Positions 1 through 9,692 of a stretch of 64,000 nt of DNA are shown one piece after another. The translations under genes were made by a program, and so were the position numbers. Positions within the stretch are counted from its first letter, which is position 1, and each line of letters opens with the position of its first letter. The stretch is taken from positions 1 through 64,000 of the forward strand of contig JAHDQN010000031.1 of the NCBI GenBank assembly GCA_018433775.1. Reading direction: 5' to 3'. The notes below the pieces were generated by a model. That model did no database searches, was not told the DNA's origin, and saw nothing but the letters and a program-made list of their open reading frames with translations. Source of the stretch: Deltaproteobacteria bacterium (GTDB lineage: Bacteria; Desulfobacterota; Desulfomonilia; UBA1062).

Positions 1-2
1 CC

Positions 3-2369
3 TTCGTGGGTAATGCATGGGACCCGCAGGAAGGGAGGGAGACTCCATGGATCGACATCGCCCGGCAGTTGGCGGGTGACAAAGGTGTTCAAGTGCTTGG
101 ACCCGCTGCGAAGACCACGCCGCCGGGCACTGAGACGCTCAACCGTGTGTTCCAGGCCGCAGGCGGGCCTGTGCTTTTGCTGTTTGATGAGGTGCTCAAC
201 TTCTTAAATCGGCATCGCTCTATGGCAGAGCAGTTCCATGCCTTTATCCAGAACCTGGTGGTTGCTACCACCGGAACCACCCACGGGGTAGCGGTCATCA
301 GCCTTCCGCGAAGTCAGGTCGAGATGACCGACTGGGATATGCAGTGGCAGGAAAAGATTACAAGGATCGTCCGCCGGGTGGCCAAGGATCTTATCGCCAA
401 CGATGAGACCGAGATCAGCGAGGTCGTTCGAAGACGTCTCTTTGAAGACATCGGCAATGAACGGGTTCGGAAGAACGTCGCAAGGATGTATGCTGACTGG
501 TGTTTCGCGCGGCGGGCAGAACTCCCTCCTGAGTGTACAGCGGTTGACAGTGCTGCAACAGAGGCAAAATCCAGGGAATTTCTGCGCAGGCGGTTCGAGG
601 TCTGCTACCCGTTTCATCCGGCGACTCTCTCGGTGTTTCAGAGAAAGTGGCAGGCCCTGTCACAGTATCAGCAGACACGCGGGACACTTGCCATGCTTGC
701 CCAGTGGATCTCCTGGGCCTATCGCACTGGTTTCACCGAGGCCCGACGTGAGCCCCTGATCACCCTTGGTTCAGCACCCATGGAGGTGCTGGAATTCCGA
801 AGCGTGGTGCTGGGCCAGCTTGGCGAATCCCGTCTCGTGGCTGCCATCGATTCGGATATCTCCGGAGCCCAGGCCCACGCCAGATCACTTGATGCAGATA
901 CAAAGGGTGCATTGCGGAACATTCACCGGCGGGTGGCAACGACGATCCTGTTTGAATCCTCTGGCGGACAGATAGACAAGGTGGCCCATATTCCTGAGCT
1001 GAGATTTGCCCTGGGTGAGCCGGATGTGGATACCACATCTGTAGATACGGCAGCTTTCACGCTTGAAGACAAATCATACTTTATTCGACGGGCTGGATCA
1101 GACGGTTTCAGGATCAGCCATCAGCCCACCATGAAGAAGGTGATGAGCGACCGGAGGGCTTCTCTTGACGAAGAGTCTGAAGTCAAGCCTGCCATGCGGA
1201 TGCTTATCCAGAAAGAATTCGACCGCGGGGCAAGTATCCCGGTCGTGCCTTTCCCGGCAGACGGCACGGCGGTTCAGGACACGCCAAGGCTGACGCTAGT
1301 CGTAGTCGATCCTGATTGCGAATGGACAGGAACCACCGGCACGATACGGCAAAAGATTGCGGAATGGACCAGGCAGCGAGGCAAATCTCCCAGGCTTTAC
1401 CCTGGGTCGCTCGTGTGGTGCATGAAGAAGCCCGGCCGCGAATTCCGGGAAAAGGTCGAGATGTGGCTCGCCTGGAAACGGGTCGCAAAAGAGATTAACG
1501 AGGGTACGCTCGGTGGCGACTTTGACCGCTCTGATCGTGCTGAACTCCAATCGAAAGTAACAGATGTCGAAGAGGCCGCCAAGGACGAAGTCTGGGGCGG
1601 TTACAGATTCGTGGTCATTGCGGACAAACAAGAACCGGACGGACTGAAGGCCATTGATCTCGGCGCAGGCCATTCCAGCGGCAGTGAAACGCTCTGTGGG
1701 CGAGTCATCACTGCGCTGAAGTCCCAGGCGTTGCTTAATGAATCTGTAGGTGCAGGGTACATCGAGCGCAACTGGCCGCCTGCGTTGAAGGAATCCGGCG
1801 CATGGCCTCTTTCGAGCCTCCGGCAGAGCTTTCTCAATGGTTCTCTGACACGCCTGATCGATCCAGATACGATCCTCAGAAACAAGATCGTTGATTTCGT
1901 TTCCAGGGGAGATTTGGGATTGGCTTCCGGCAGAAATGCAGAGGGCGGTTATGACCGGGTGGTCTTCAATGAGTTTACCGACCCTGCAGATGTTATATTT
2001 GAGTCGGGGGTATACCTTCTCTTAAAGTCCAAGGCCATTGAACTGAAGTCGTCGTCCGAGATGCCGCCAAGCCCTGAACCAGAACCGGCCCCTAGCCCGG
2101 AGCCGCCACCTGGGCCGACTCCAGGACCAGAACCTTTACCGGAACCAGGAGTCAGCACGAGGTCGTTCAGAATTCGCGGTGATGTTCCGCCAGAAATCTG
2201 GAACCGATTAGGGACAAGGATTCTGCCAAAGCTGCGGAGCGGCTCCGACCTCAAGATCGGCATTGAATTCACTGTGACGATTGATAAACAGGTCGAAAGA
2301 TCTTTTGAAGCCGATCTCAATCAGATACTCGAAGATCTCGACCTCACGGAACGAATACAAATTGAGTAG
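3..2369 (+). CDS. DUF499-type AAA+-like ATPase, 5' truncated by window edge
   Basis: This is the 3' part of a gene entering from the left. The frame is open to the window edge and a GTG at 6 is only the first in-window start candidate. A Walker B-like VLLLFDE sits at residues 56-62 counted from that GTG, followed by helices typical of DUF499 proteins. A proline-rich linker (about residues 685-716) joins the ATPase part to a small C-terminal domain. Known: DUF499 ATPases often sit beside DUF1156 methyltransferases and helicases in anti-phage islands. Inferred: edge of such an island, with partners off-window. No Walker A is visible because the N-terminus is missing. Base composition is less G+C-rich than the next genes, which fits horizontal acquisition. 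Confidence 0.75.
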   Translation, partial: FVGNAWDPQEGRETPWIDIARQLAGDKGVQVLGPAAKTTPPGTETLNRVFQAAGGPVLLLFDEVLNFLNRHRSMAEQFHAFIQNLVVATTGTTHGVAVISLPRSQVEMTDWDMQWQEKITRIVRRVAKDLIANDETEISEVVRRRLFEDIGNERVRKNVARMYADWCFARRAELPPECTAVDSAATEAKSREFLRRRFEVCYPFHPATLSVFQRKWQALSQYQQTRGTLAMLAQWISWAYRTGFTEARREPLITLGSAPMEVLEFRSVVLGQLGESRLVAAIDSDISGAQAHARSLDADTKGALRNIHRRVATTILFESSGGQIDKVAHIPELRFALGEPDVDTTSVDTAAFTLEDKSYFIRRAGSDGFRISHQPTMKKVMSDRRASLDEESEVKPAMRMLIQKEFDRGASIPVVPFPADGTAVQDTPRLTLVVVDPDCEWTGTTGTIRQKIAEWTRQRGKSPRLYPGSLVWCMKKPGREFREKVEMWLAWKRVAKEINEGTLGGDFDRSDRAELQSKVTDVEEAAKDEVWGGYRFVVIADKQEPDGLKAIDLGAGHSSGSETLCGRVITALKSQALLNESVGAGYIERNWPPALKESGAWPLSSLRQSFLNGSLTRLIDPDTILRNKIVDFVSRGDLGLASGRNAEGGYDRVVFNEFTDPADVIFESGVYLLLKSKAIELKSSSEMPPSPEPEPAPSPEPPPGPTPGPEPLPEPGVSTRSFRIRGDVPPEIWNRLGTRILPKLRSGSDLKIGIEFTVTIDKQVERSFEADLNQILEDLDLTERIQIE

Positions 2370-3063
2370 AAGAAGGTGCTTTATCAATAAGGGGAGCCAG
2401 CCACAATTCAGCGCATGAGATCCTGCAAACATCCCTTTTCTGATGTCAGGACAACACTATCCGATATAATTTAAATACTCATAAACTTCGGGACCGAGTC
2501 TTTCGTCCGGGCATGCATCCGGAAGTGCTCTGTCCAATTTCCAAGACATAAAAACCGCATAATTATTTTGTCCCTGTTCGTTCGTACGAAACCGGGTATA
2601 AGGCCTATATCTTAAGGAGGACCGCGCTACTCACCTTTCTATCCAATGAAAAAGCGCAGGTTCCCCATCGTGTCTTCAGTATGGCACACGGCATTCAGCA
2701 TCTGATGCACAACCAGGAATTATATTCTAGACCCTGCCGTGCCCTTTTCACTTTCGACAGAAGCTCAGAAATCCCTTGATGAAAGATCCCGCATCGCCCC
2801 CTACATATGCTTGAGGAAAACTTTTCACACAATTAGGTAAAATGCTTGAACATATTTTTATAACAGCACGTATCGTTCTAATAATACTATTCTTTTATAT
2901 GGCACGTGTTGTGCAGTCGGCTTTTCCCATCCCGTGCTGCCCAGTGCTTCAGCTTCACCGGGATGTCTCCATGGGCACGGTACAGTGCAGGAAGTTCCCT
3001 GGCAGGCTGAATAAGCGGCTTGCAGGGCATGTAAATAATATTGTGAAAATGAGGGGGGCAAAA
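2370..3063. other. Long non-coding spacer between DUF499 gene and secreted-protein gene
   Basis: About 690 bp without a supportable gene. It is clearly lower in G+C than the genes on both sides. A very short reading frame near 2646 (about 19 codons) has a purine-rich site before it at 2614-2620, but it is too short to call. The only signal I support is the sigma-54-like element at 2900-2915. The spacer probably marks the boundary between an accessory island and the core region. Confidence 0.5.
2900..2915 (+). promoter_or_regulatory. Sigma-54 (-24/-12) promoter candidate
   Basis: TGGCAC-N5-GTGCA matches the RpoN consensus TGGCAC-N5-TTGCW at every specified base but one, including the GG and GC doublets at the right spacing. 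It lies 149 bp before the ATG at 3064. No upstream activator site was recognised. A chance match is possible. Confidence 0.4.
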
Positions 3064-6042
3064 ATGAAAAACCGGATATATCCCTGGATAATCTGCACCA
3101 TTCTCCTGGCAACGCTCTGTGCGGCGGGTCCGCTCCGGGCCGAATCGCTGCTCAGCATCCAGGACGGCTGCCTGTTCGTCGCCGGCCCGGGGGCAGTGGA
3201 CATTACCCTGACCTGCGGCCAGTGGGGGCCTCACGACGAGGGCGCGGAGTTCGTATATCTCCACCAGGGGCCCTACCTGGACGACTACCGGCACGACCTG
3301 ATGGCGTTCGGGAACTGGGAGCTCGGCAAGCAGGCGTGCTTCCGCTATTTTCCCCAGGGCAGGGAGATCGTGTTCAGCATCATGAACCTCATCGCCAAAA
3401 CCAGGTACTGTACCGGCCCGGCCGAGCGGAACCCTGACAACCTCGTGCACGCGCTGATCGAGCCGGTCGCCGGGGCGGAGAACACCGTGCTCGTGCGGTT
3501 CGAGCACTCGCCCTACGGTGGCGACGACAATTTCACCGATACCCAGTTCACGGTCACCGCCGCCCCCTCGCCTGCACTGAACCCGCCCGATCCGGCCTTG
3601 GTGCAGATCGGGATCAATCCGAATGCTACCCATTACTATGCAACCCAGTTCCTGTTCGTCGACGCCATGAAGACAGCCATGCCGTGGGTGACCCAGAACA
3701 GCGTGAGCGTCCCTGGCGGCACGAATCCCTGGGACAGCGGGGTTCTCGATCAGATCCCCTGCGATAGTGACGGCTATCCTCTGGAGCTGCCCTACAGCGT
3801 TGCCGGCACCGAGGCCCCGCAGATCGTGGCCACCCTGCTGTTCCGGGTCGACGGACAATACCCGGGCGGCACCTACACCGTGCTCTACGACGGCACCGGG
3901 AGCCTGAAGTTCTATTTCGACGCCCGGGTCATCCACGAAGAGCCCGGGAAGATGCTGCTGGATGTCACGCCCTCGGCCAACGGCATCATGATGAAGATCG
4001 CGGCCTCCGACCCGAACGACCATGTCAGGAACATCCGGGTCATCATGCCCGGATACGAGGGCAGCTACGAGCAGGTGGTGTTCTACCCGGCGTTCACCGA
4101 GCGCTTCGCGGGCATGGACGCCATCCGGTTCATGGACCTCGGCCAGACGAACGGCAGCCCGCTGGTGAGCTGGCCTCAGCGCCCCACGCCCTCGTCCTAT
4201 ACCCAGGGCGGCCCCGGGGGCATCGCGCTTGAGCACATGGTCGACCTGGCCAACCGGATGGGCGCGGATGCGTGGTTCTGCGTGCCCCACATGGCCGACG
4301 ACGAGTATGTGAGGAACATGGCCGTGTTGCTGCGCGACTCGATGGCCGCGGGGAGCAGGATCTATATCGAATACTCCAACGAGGTGTGGAACGGCATCTT
4401 CCCCCAGACACGCTACGCCCGCGACATGGGCTGCGGATTGCAGCTCTGCGGCGACTGCTGTGACGGGGTGAACGACGGCAGCGACGTGTACTGGTCGGGC
4501 ATTGCGTACTCCGCCCTGCGCTCGGTCGAGATCTTCCGGATCTTCGACCAGGAGTTCGCCGGGGACGAGCGGCTCGTCAAGGTGCTCTCCGGCCAGGCGG
4601 CAAGCGCGTCCGCACAGGACTTCATGCTGCAGAAATTCCATGACCTCGCCTATAACCCTTCCGGGGTGACCGCCGATGCGCTGGCCATTGCCGGGTACTT
4701 CGGGGCCGAGGCCGACCTCATCGCGCAGTATGGCGAGGTGGAGAGCATCACGGTCCAGGAGATCCTCAAACGCTCGGAAGAGTCCATCACCCGGACGATC
4801 CACTTCCTCGGGCAGAACAAGTCGCTCGCGGACCTCTACGGCCTGGAGATGCTCGCCTACGAGGGCGGGCAGCACCTGGCGGCAACCGGCGCCAACACCA
4901 CCAACGAGCTGCTCACCTCCAAGCTCATCGCGGCAAACCGCGACCCGGGCATGGGCACGCTCTACGAAATGCTCTTCGATGCGTGGTTCCAATACGGGGG
5001 CGGACCGTTCATGGTCTTTTCCGCCGTGTCCAAGCCCAGCAGGTACGGGTCCTGGGGGATACTCGAAAGCCTGGACCAGCCCGTGGAAGAGGCGCCGAAA
5101 TACCTGGCGGTCATGAGTTACCTCCAGGATGCGGGCAACCTGCCGCCGGTGGCCCATGACATGAGCGTGACCACAGACGAGGACACGCCTGCCGAAATAT
5201 TGCTCGCCGGCTCCGACCCCGAGGGTATCGCACTTGCATTCCACGTTGTGAGCGGCCCGGCCCATGGTGTGCTGAGCGGTACCGGTCCTATGATCATATA
5301 TACTCCGGCAGCCGATTATCACGGCCTGGACAACTTTACCTATGCTGTGAGCGACGGAGAGCTCGACTCCGGCACAGCAACCGTGTCGATCACCATTGAA
5401 TCGGTCAACGACCGGCCCGTTGCCCATGCAGGGCCTGACCTGACAATTATCGCGGGCACTGCAGCCCTGACAGCCGTGATTCTTGACGGCTCGAGCTCAT
5501 ACGATCCTGACGGCGATGAGCTGAGCTGTCAGTGGACCTGGGATGGCGGGTCCGCAACCGGCGTCAGCCCCGCGGCCATGCTTCCCCCAGGCACCACGGC
5601 CATCCAGCTCCAGGTGCACGATGGGCTTATCGGGAGCACCCCCGACACAGTGGAGGTCACGGTCCTCGACCAGACCCCTCCCGAGATACATGTTGCCGTC
5701 AGCCCGGCGATCCTCTGGCCGCCCAACCACAAGATGATCCCGGTCGTGCCCGCCGTAACCGCGACGGACAACTGCGACCCTGCCCCTGAGGTTCGATTGT
5801 GCGCGATCACTATGAGCGAGGGGGACGTGGTGAACACCTATGACCCCGGATTCGACTCCAGCGTGGAGGACGGCGACACTACGGACGATATACGTGTGGG
5901 AAGCAACGGAAGTATTTCCCTGCGGTCGGAACGAAAGGGCTCGGGCGACGGAAGGACGTACACGCTCGTCTTCGAGGCCAGGGACGCCTCGGGAAACACA
6001 TCGCTCGGATCGGCGACGGTGACCGTGCCGCACAACCTGTAA
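3064..6042 (+). CDS. Large secreted multidomain protein (glycosidase-like, cadherin-like, PKD and HYR-like domains)
   Basis: 992 residues. The start at 3064 has GAGGGG seven bases upstream and gives a clean signal peptide (MKNRIYPW... to about residue 30); the frame is open further upstream but carries no such signal. A long globular part contains YIEYSNEVWN near residue 436, the Asn-Glu motif seen at the acid/base of clan-A-like glycoside hydrolases and in proteins annotated as cellulose-binding. Then come a cadherin/Ig-like repeat (about 695-783, with DEDTPAEILLAGSDPEG), a PKD domain (about 785-862, DGSSSYDPDGDE) and a C-terminal HYR-like region with WPPNHKM and DNCDPAP. Likely exported and surface or extracellular. 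Substrate unknown. A sigma-54-like element lies upstream. Confidence 0.8.
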   Translation: MKNRIYPWIICTILLATLCAAGPLRAESLLSIQDGCLFVAGPGAVDITLTCGQWGPHDEGAEFVYLHQGPYLDDYRHDLMAFGNWELGKQACFRYFPQGREIVFSIMNLIAKTRYCTGPAERNPDNLVHALIEPVAGAENTVLVRFEHSPYGGDDNFTDTQFTVTAAPSPALNPPDPALVQIGINPNATHYYATQFLFVDAMKTAMPWVTQNSVSVPGGTNPWDSGVLDQIPCDSDGYPLELPYSVAGTEAPQIVATLLFRVDGQYPGGTYTVLYDGTGSLKFYFDARVIHEEPGKMLLDVTPSANGIMMKIAASDPNDHVRNIRVIMPGYEGSYEQVVFYPAFTERFAGMDAIRFMDLGQTNGSPLVSWPQRPTPSSYTQGGPGGIALEHMVDLANRMGADAWFCVPHMADDEYVRNMAVLLRDSMAAGSRIYIEYSNEVWNGIFPQTRYARDMGCGLQLCGDCCDGVNDGSDVYWSGIAYSALRSVEIFRIFDQEFAGDERLVKVLSGQAASASAQDFMLQKFHDLAYNPSGVTADALAIAGYFGAEADLIAQYGEVESITVQEILKRSEESITRTIHFLGQNKSLADLYGLEMLAYEGGQHLAATGANTTNELLTSKLIAANRDPGMGTLYEMLFDAWFQYGGGPFMVFSAVSKPSRYGSWGILESLDQPVEEAPKYLAVMSYLQDAGNLPPVAHDMSVTTDEDTPAEILLAGSDPEGIALAFHVVSGPAHGVLSGTGPMIIYTPAADYHGLDNFTYAVSDGELDSGTATVSITIESVNDRPVAHAGPDLTIIAGTAALTAVILDGSSSYDPDGDELSCQWTWDGGSATGVSPAAMLPPGTTAIQLQVHDGLIGSTPDTVEVTVLDQTPPEIHVAVSPAILWPPNHKMIPVVPAVTATDNCDPAPEVRLCAITMSEGDVVNTYDPGFDSSVEDGDTTDDIRVGSNGSISLRSERKGSGDGRTYTLVFEARDASGNTSLGSATVTVPHNL

Positions 6043-6076
6043 GGAGGGTGATGGCTGGAGGCCGGGGCTCCGCCCG

Positions 6077-6517
6077 CTACTCGACCACGATCACGTCGAT
6101 GTCGATGTTCTCTTTGATGCGCCCGACGTGCTTCTCCACCTCGCCGTTGAAGATGAAGCGCTCGAAGAAGGTCCTCTGCTCGTGGCCGATCACCAGGAGA
6201 TCGGCCTTCTCCTCCAGGATGACCTCTCGGATCACGTCGCGGATCCGTCCCCTCCTGCTCACGGTGCGCGCCTCCACGCCGAGCGCCGAGGCGATCTCAG
6301 CGGCGAACTTGAGGCACTGGTTGCCGAAGTTGAAGAGCGTGTCTTCGGCAAAGGTGCGCTGCAGGGAGACCGTGCTCCCCTTGATAAACGTGATGTCGGC
6401 CACGTTCAGGAAGATCAGCTCAGCACCGTTTTCCTGCGCGATGCCGGCCGCCTTCGCGGCGGCGCGCGCCGAGGCCTCGGAACAGGTGACCCCGCACACT
6501 ATCTTGCTGTATCCCAT
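6077..6517 (-). CDS. Universal stress protein, UspA family
   Basis: 146 residues with the Usp alpha/beta fold: the N-terminal strand MGYSKIVCGVTCSEAS, a central DLLVIGHEQR segment and the closing DVIVVE strand. The usual GxxG-9x-G(S/T) ATP loop is poorly conserved (GHEQRTFFERFIFNGEVEKHV), so ATP binding is uncertain. It follows the permease gene by about 36 bp on the same strand and has its own AGAGG site. Usp partners of transporters commonly act as cytoplasmic regulators, so it may modulate the upstream permease (inference). Confidence 0.85.
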   Translation of the reverse strand: MGYSKIVCGVTCSEASARAAAKAAGIAQENGAELIFLNVADITFIKGSTVSLQRTFAEDTLFNFGNQCLKFAAEIASALGVEARTVSRRGRIRDVIREVILEEKADLLVIGHEQRTFFERFIFNGEVEKHVGRIKENIDIDVIVVE

Positions 6518-6553
6518 TTCATACCTCTTTCATACCTCGCATCGAACGTTGTG

Positions 6554-8356
6554 TTACCGTACCATGAGCAGCCATATGGATGAAATCGCTACAGTGATCA
6601 GCATGGGCACAAAAGCCATCTTCATGTAGTGCATGAACGAGATGTGGTACCCGGCCCGCTCGGCCATGCCCACGGTCACCACGTTGGCGCTGGCGCCGAT
6701 CATGGTGCCGTTTCCGCCCAGGCAGGCCCCCAGCGCGAGCGCCCACCAGAGGATGCCGGTCTCCGCGCCCGGGATCACCTCGGTCAGATACGCCACGATC
6801 GGGAGCATGGTCGCGGTGAAGGGAATGTTGTCGACAATGGCCGACGCAATGGCCGACACCCAGAGGATGATCAGGATGGCCGTCACGATCGAGCCGCCCG
6901 ACATGTGGTTCACCCAGTTGGCGATGATCTGGATCAGGCCGGTCTCCTCGGCGCCGGCGACCACGATGAAGAGCATGATGAAAAATATGAGCGTGGGCCA
7001 CTCCACCTCGTGCTCGAGCATCTCCACGATATCGACCCTGCCCACCACCAGCAGCACCCCGGCAAACAGCACGGCCGCGATGGACGGCTCCATGCCGAAC
7101 ACCCCGTGCAGGATGAAAAACAGGATCGTGAGCCCGAGGACAATTCCGGAATAGAGCAGGAGCCTGCCGTCGGTGATCCGGTACTCCTGCCTGAGGTGCT
7201 CGATGGTCTTTTTCACCTGTTCGAGGCTGGTCTGTGACTTCAGGTAGTCCTTCCGGTAGAGGATGACGAAGTAGAGCAGGGTCACGGCGAGGATGATCAG
7301 GCAGAGAGGCCCCAGGTTGTACAGAAAATCCATGAAGCTTAAGTTCGCGTACGAGCCGATCATGATGTTGGGCGGGTCGCCCACGAGCGTGGCCGTGCCG
7401 CCCACGTTGGACGCGAACACCTCGGGCAGCAGCAGCGCGACCGGGTTCATCTTCAGGGTGAGGGCGATCTCGATGGTCACCGGGATCATGAGCAGCATGG
7501 TGGTCACATTGTCCAGAAACGCCGACAACACGGCGGTCACGATCATGAGGATGACGCTCAGCACAATGATGTTCCCCCTGGCAAGCTCATAGCACTTGCA
7601 GGAGAGCCACTGGAACACCCCGGTCTTTTTCAGCACGCCGATGATCATCATCATGCCCATGAGCAGGAAGATCACGTTGAAGTCGACGGCGCCTATCGCA
7701 TCCTCGTAGGAGAGGATGAAAAAGTCCGAGGAAAAGGTCCCGAACGTATACGACACGAAGAGGATGATCCCCGCGCCCATCAGTGCCGCGAGGGTGCGGT
7801 GCATGAGCTCGAGCGCGATGATCACGTACACCAGCAGCAGGATGCCCGCCGCGATCCAGAATGCGGGGGTGATGGTCCGCGAGAGCTCGACATGGGCGTT
7901 TGTGAGGTATTCGCACCGGGGGTTCCCGTCCACCTCGTTTGCAACAAACTGGATAGGGATCGGACCCGAGCTCTGGAAAGACGGTTTGCTCACCTCTATC
8001 GTCACCTCGCCCGAGCAGAGCGTGCCTTCCGGTATCACGAGATCCGTCTCAAAGGTTCCGTCGCTGGAGCTGTGCAGTGCCCCGCTGTCTTCCGCCGGAT
8101 TTCCGTTGATGAAGACCGCGATCTCCGCGTCCTTCAGGCCCTTGTCCCTGCTGTCGACGATTTTCCCGGTGAGCGCCAGGCGCTCCTGCTGCTCCTGGTC
8201 ATCCGCTTCCCGGGTCTGTGATGCGGCATGGCCCGTGGACGGGGCGAGAAACAGGAGAGCCGTCAGCAGAACGAGGAGCAGGTGTACCGGAGAAATGTCC
8301 CTGTGCGCCCTAACCGGAAGAATACTGTCTCTGCAAAACTGGTTCTTTCTCTTCAT
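6554..8356 (-). CDS. ArsB/NhaD (SLC13-like) ion permease with N-terminal carboxypeptidase-regulatory-like domain
   Basis: 600 residues. An N-terminal signal/TM (about 24-45) is followed by an extracytoplasmic beta-sandwich (about 60-155, LTGKIVDSRDKGLKDAEIAV) of carboxypeptidase-regulatory-like type. About ten or more membrane helices follow, with the ion-transporter-superfamily signatures DNVTTMLLMIPV, GGTATLVGDPPN and, in the second half, DNIPFTATMLPI and GGNGTMIGASAN. These two pseudo-symmetric halves are diagnostic of the ArsB/NhaD/CitT group. Substrate (Na+/H+, arsenite or an anion) cannot be told from sequence. The periplasmic domain fused in front is unusual. Forms an operon with the downstream Usp gene. 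Confidence 0.85.
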   Translation of the reverse strand: MKRKNQFCRDSILPVRAHRDISPVHLLLVLLTALLFLAPSTGHAASQTREADDQEQQERLALTGKIVDSRDKGLKDAEIAVFINGNPAEDSGALHSSSDGTFETDLVIPEGTLCSGEVTIEVSKPSFQSSGPIPIQFVANEVDGNPRCEYLTNAHVELSRTITPAFWIAAGILLLVYVIIALELMHRTLAALMGAGIILFVSYTFGTFSSDFFILSYEDAIGAVDFNVIFLLMGMMMIIGVLKKTGVFQWLSCKCYELARGNIIVLSVILMIVTAVLSAFLDNVTTMLLMIPVTIEIALTLKMNPVALLLPEVFASNVGGTATLVGDPPNIMIGSYANLSFMDFLYNLGPLCLIILAVTLLYFVILYRKDYLKSQTSLEQVKKTIEHLRQEYRITDGRLLLYSGIVLGLTILFFILHGVFGMEPSIAAVLFAGVLLVVGRVDIVEMLEHEVEWPTLIFFIMLFIVVAGAEETGLIQIIANWVNHMSGGSIVTAILIILWVSAIASAIVDNIPFTATMLPIVAYLTEVIPGAETGILWWALALGACLGGNGTMIGASANVVTVGMAERAGYHISFMHYMKMAFVPMLITVAISSIWLLMVR

Positions 8357-8393
8357 ATACCCAACCGCGTATCTGTTTCGGCCTGTTCGTCAT

Positions 8394-8419
8394 AGACCGG
8401 CGGGCCGGTCCGCCGGTCT
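8394..8419 (-). promoter_or_regulatory. Strong hairpin in permease 5' leader
   Basis: AGACCGGCGG and CCGCCGGTCT form a perfect 10-bp stem around a 6-base loop, 38 bp upstream of the permease start. There is no U-tract in the minus-strand direction, so it is not a classic terminator. It could be a leader structure or a protein-binding palindrome. Confidence 0.4.
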
Positions 8420-8702
8420 CGCTTTTCGAGAAGAGTCTCTCTGATGTGCAGCGCCTCCGGCCCTGTCGTGAACCCCGAAGGTGCGCTCGTCTCCTATTAA
8501 GCAAACCAGGATCTTCAAGCATATCATCCCATTACTGAAATCCGTGTAGTGCTGCCCGGGGAACCATCCCCCGGTTGTCCTATGCGCAACACCACTTCGC
8601 AGAGCGTCTGCAAACAAGCATATTGGAACAGGGATGCGGATGATTATTCAAACAGATAGCCTCGGAAAACCCCGTTCTGGCACGGTTTTTGTCCGATACG
8701 TC

Positions 8703-8730
8703 TTGACACTCCTTCGTGCCATGAGATAGT
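8703..8730 (+). promoter_or_regulatory. Sigma-70-like promoter for the kdsA-ptsN operon
   Basis: A perfect -35 TTGACA lies 16 bp before GATAGT (4 of 6 -10 bases). It is about 150 bp before kdsA in otherwise non-coding DNA. Pattern match only. Confidence 0.4.
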
Positions 8731-8879
8731 CTTCGATCCATGGATATTCTCCTGCACAGAATCGGTTTTTCCCGCCGTTCTCAGGCATCGGCCCACTGCC
8801 CGGGCGGGAATGAAAGCCGGGCAAGACGCCCCGGGGCGCGCGGGGATTGTCCCGCCTCGAATACGGTCGCGGAGGGATG

Positions 8880-9692
8880 ATGAAACCGGTCGCTGTCAGA
8901 GACGTGTCCATCGGTTCCGGCGAGCTCGTGCTCATCGCCGGCCCCTGCGTCATCGAGTCGCGGGAGCACACACGGTTTATGGCAGAGTCGCTCGCGGAGA
9001 TCGCGTCCCGCACCGGGGTCCCCCTGATATTCAAGGCATCCTTCGACAAGGCGAACCGCTCGTCCATCAGCTCCTACCGGGGGCCCGGTCTGGAAAAGGG
9101 CCTGGCGATCCTGGCCGAGGTGAAGGAAGAGCTGGGCATCCCCGTGATCACCGACATCCATGAGCCCCGCCAGGCAGCGGCGGCCGCCTCGGTGGTGGAT
9201 GTCATACAGATCCCCGCCTTTCTCTGCCGGCAGACCGACATCCTGGTTGCCGCAGGAGAGACCGGACTCCCGGTCAACGTCAAAAAGGGGCAGTTCATGG
9301 CGCCCTGGGACATGGCCCATGCGGTCAAGAAGGTTGAGAGCACCGGCAACACGAAGGTGTTGCTCACCGAGCGCGGGACCTCGTTCGGATACAACAACCT
9401 GGTGTGCGACCTGAGGAACCTGGGGCTGCTTAAGTCCCTGGGGGTGCCCGTGGTGCTGGACGTGACGCACAGCCTCCAGCTGCCCGGAGGCAGAGGGGAT
9501 TCCTCCGGCGGCATGCGGGAGTTCGTCCCGTCCCTGGCGCGGGCCGGGGTAGCCTTCGGGGTAGACGCCCTGTTCATGGAGGTGCACGACGACCCCGAGC
9601 ATGCGCTGAGCGACGGACCCAACTCGCTTCCCCTGTATGCGCTCGAACCTCTGCTGAAGCAGATATGCAAGATTCAGGAGGCGGTGCGGTGA
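8880..9692 (+). CDS. kdsA: 3-deoxy-8-phosphooctulonate (Kdo-8-P) synthase
   Basis: 270 residues. Condenses PEP with arabinose-5-phosphate to give Kdo-8-P, the first committed step to the LPS inner-core sugar Kdo. Family motifs are visible: [64 protein letters not shown] and [18 protein letters not shown] chose the ATG at 8880 because GGAGG ends four bases before it; an ATG at 8877 touches the ribosome site and TTG at 8847 adds unrelated residues. First gene of a compact operon running to ptsN; its stop overlaps the kdsC start. Confidence 0.97.
   Translation: MKPVAVRDVSIGSGELVLIAGPCVIESREHTRFMAESLAEIASRTGVPLIFKASFDKANRSSISSYRGPGLEKGLAILAEVKEELGIPVITDIHEPRQAAAAASVVDVIQIPAFLCRQTDILVAAGETGLPVNVKKGQFMAPWDMAHAVKKVESTGNTKVLLTERGTSFGYNNLVCDLRNLGLLKSLGVPVVLDVTHSLQLPGGRGDSSGGMREFVPSLARAGVAFGVDALFMEVHDDPEHALSDGPNSLPLYALEPLLKQICKIQEAVR

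Larger units (their letters stand above)
8357..8879. other. Divergent intergenic region between permease and kdsA operon
   Basis: About 520 bp with no supportable gene. It contains the leader hairpin of the permease transcript (8394-8419) and a sigma-70-like promoter for kdsA (8703-8730). A TGGCAC-N5-TTGT element at 8678-8692 resembles a sigma-54 site but lacks the conserved C. Nothing else was recognised. Confidence 0.5.

Noticed and set aside
2682-2697. TGGCAC-N5-ATTCA in the spacer before the secreted-protein gene
   Set aside because: The -12 GC doublet is absent.
2887-5427. 846-codon minus-strand ORF opposite the secreted-protein gene
   Set aside because: It is a composition shadow. The translation is His/Arg/Val/Gly-rich without domains, and the plus strand has a signal peptide, catalytic-type motifs and PKD repeats.
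8678-8692. Sigma-54-like TGGCAC-N5-TTGT upstream of kdsA
   Set aside because: The conserved GC of the -12 element is GT, and a better sigma-70-like site lies 25 bp downstream.
8847-8879. Longer kdsA start at TTG 8847
   Set aside because: It adds eleven residues with no family match; the ATG at 8880 has the ribosome site.
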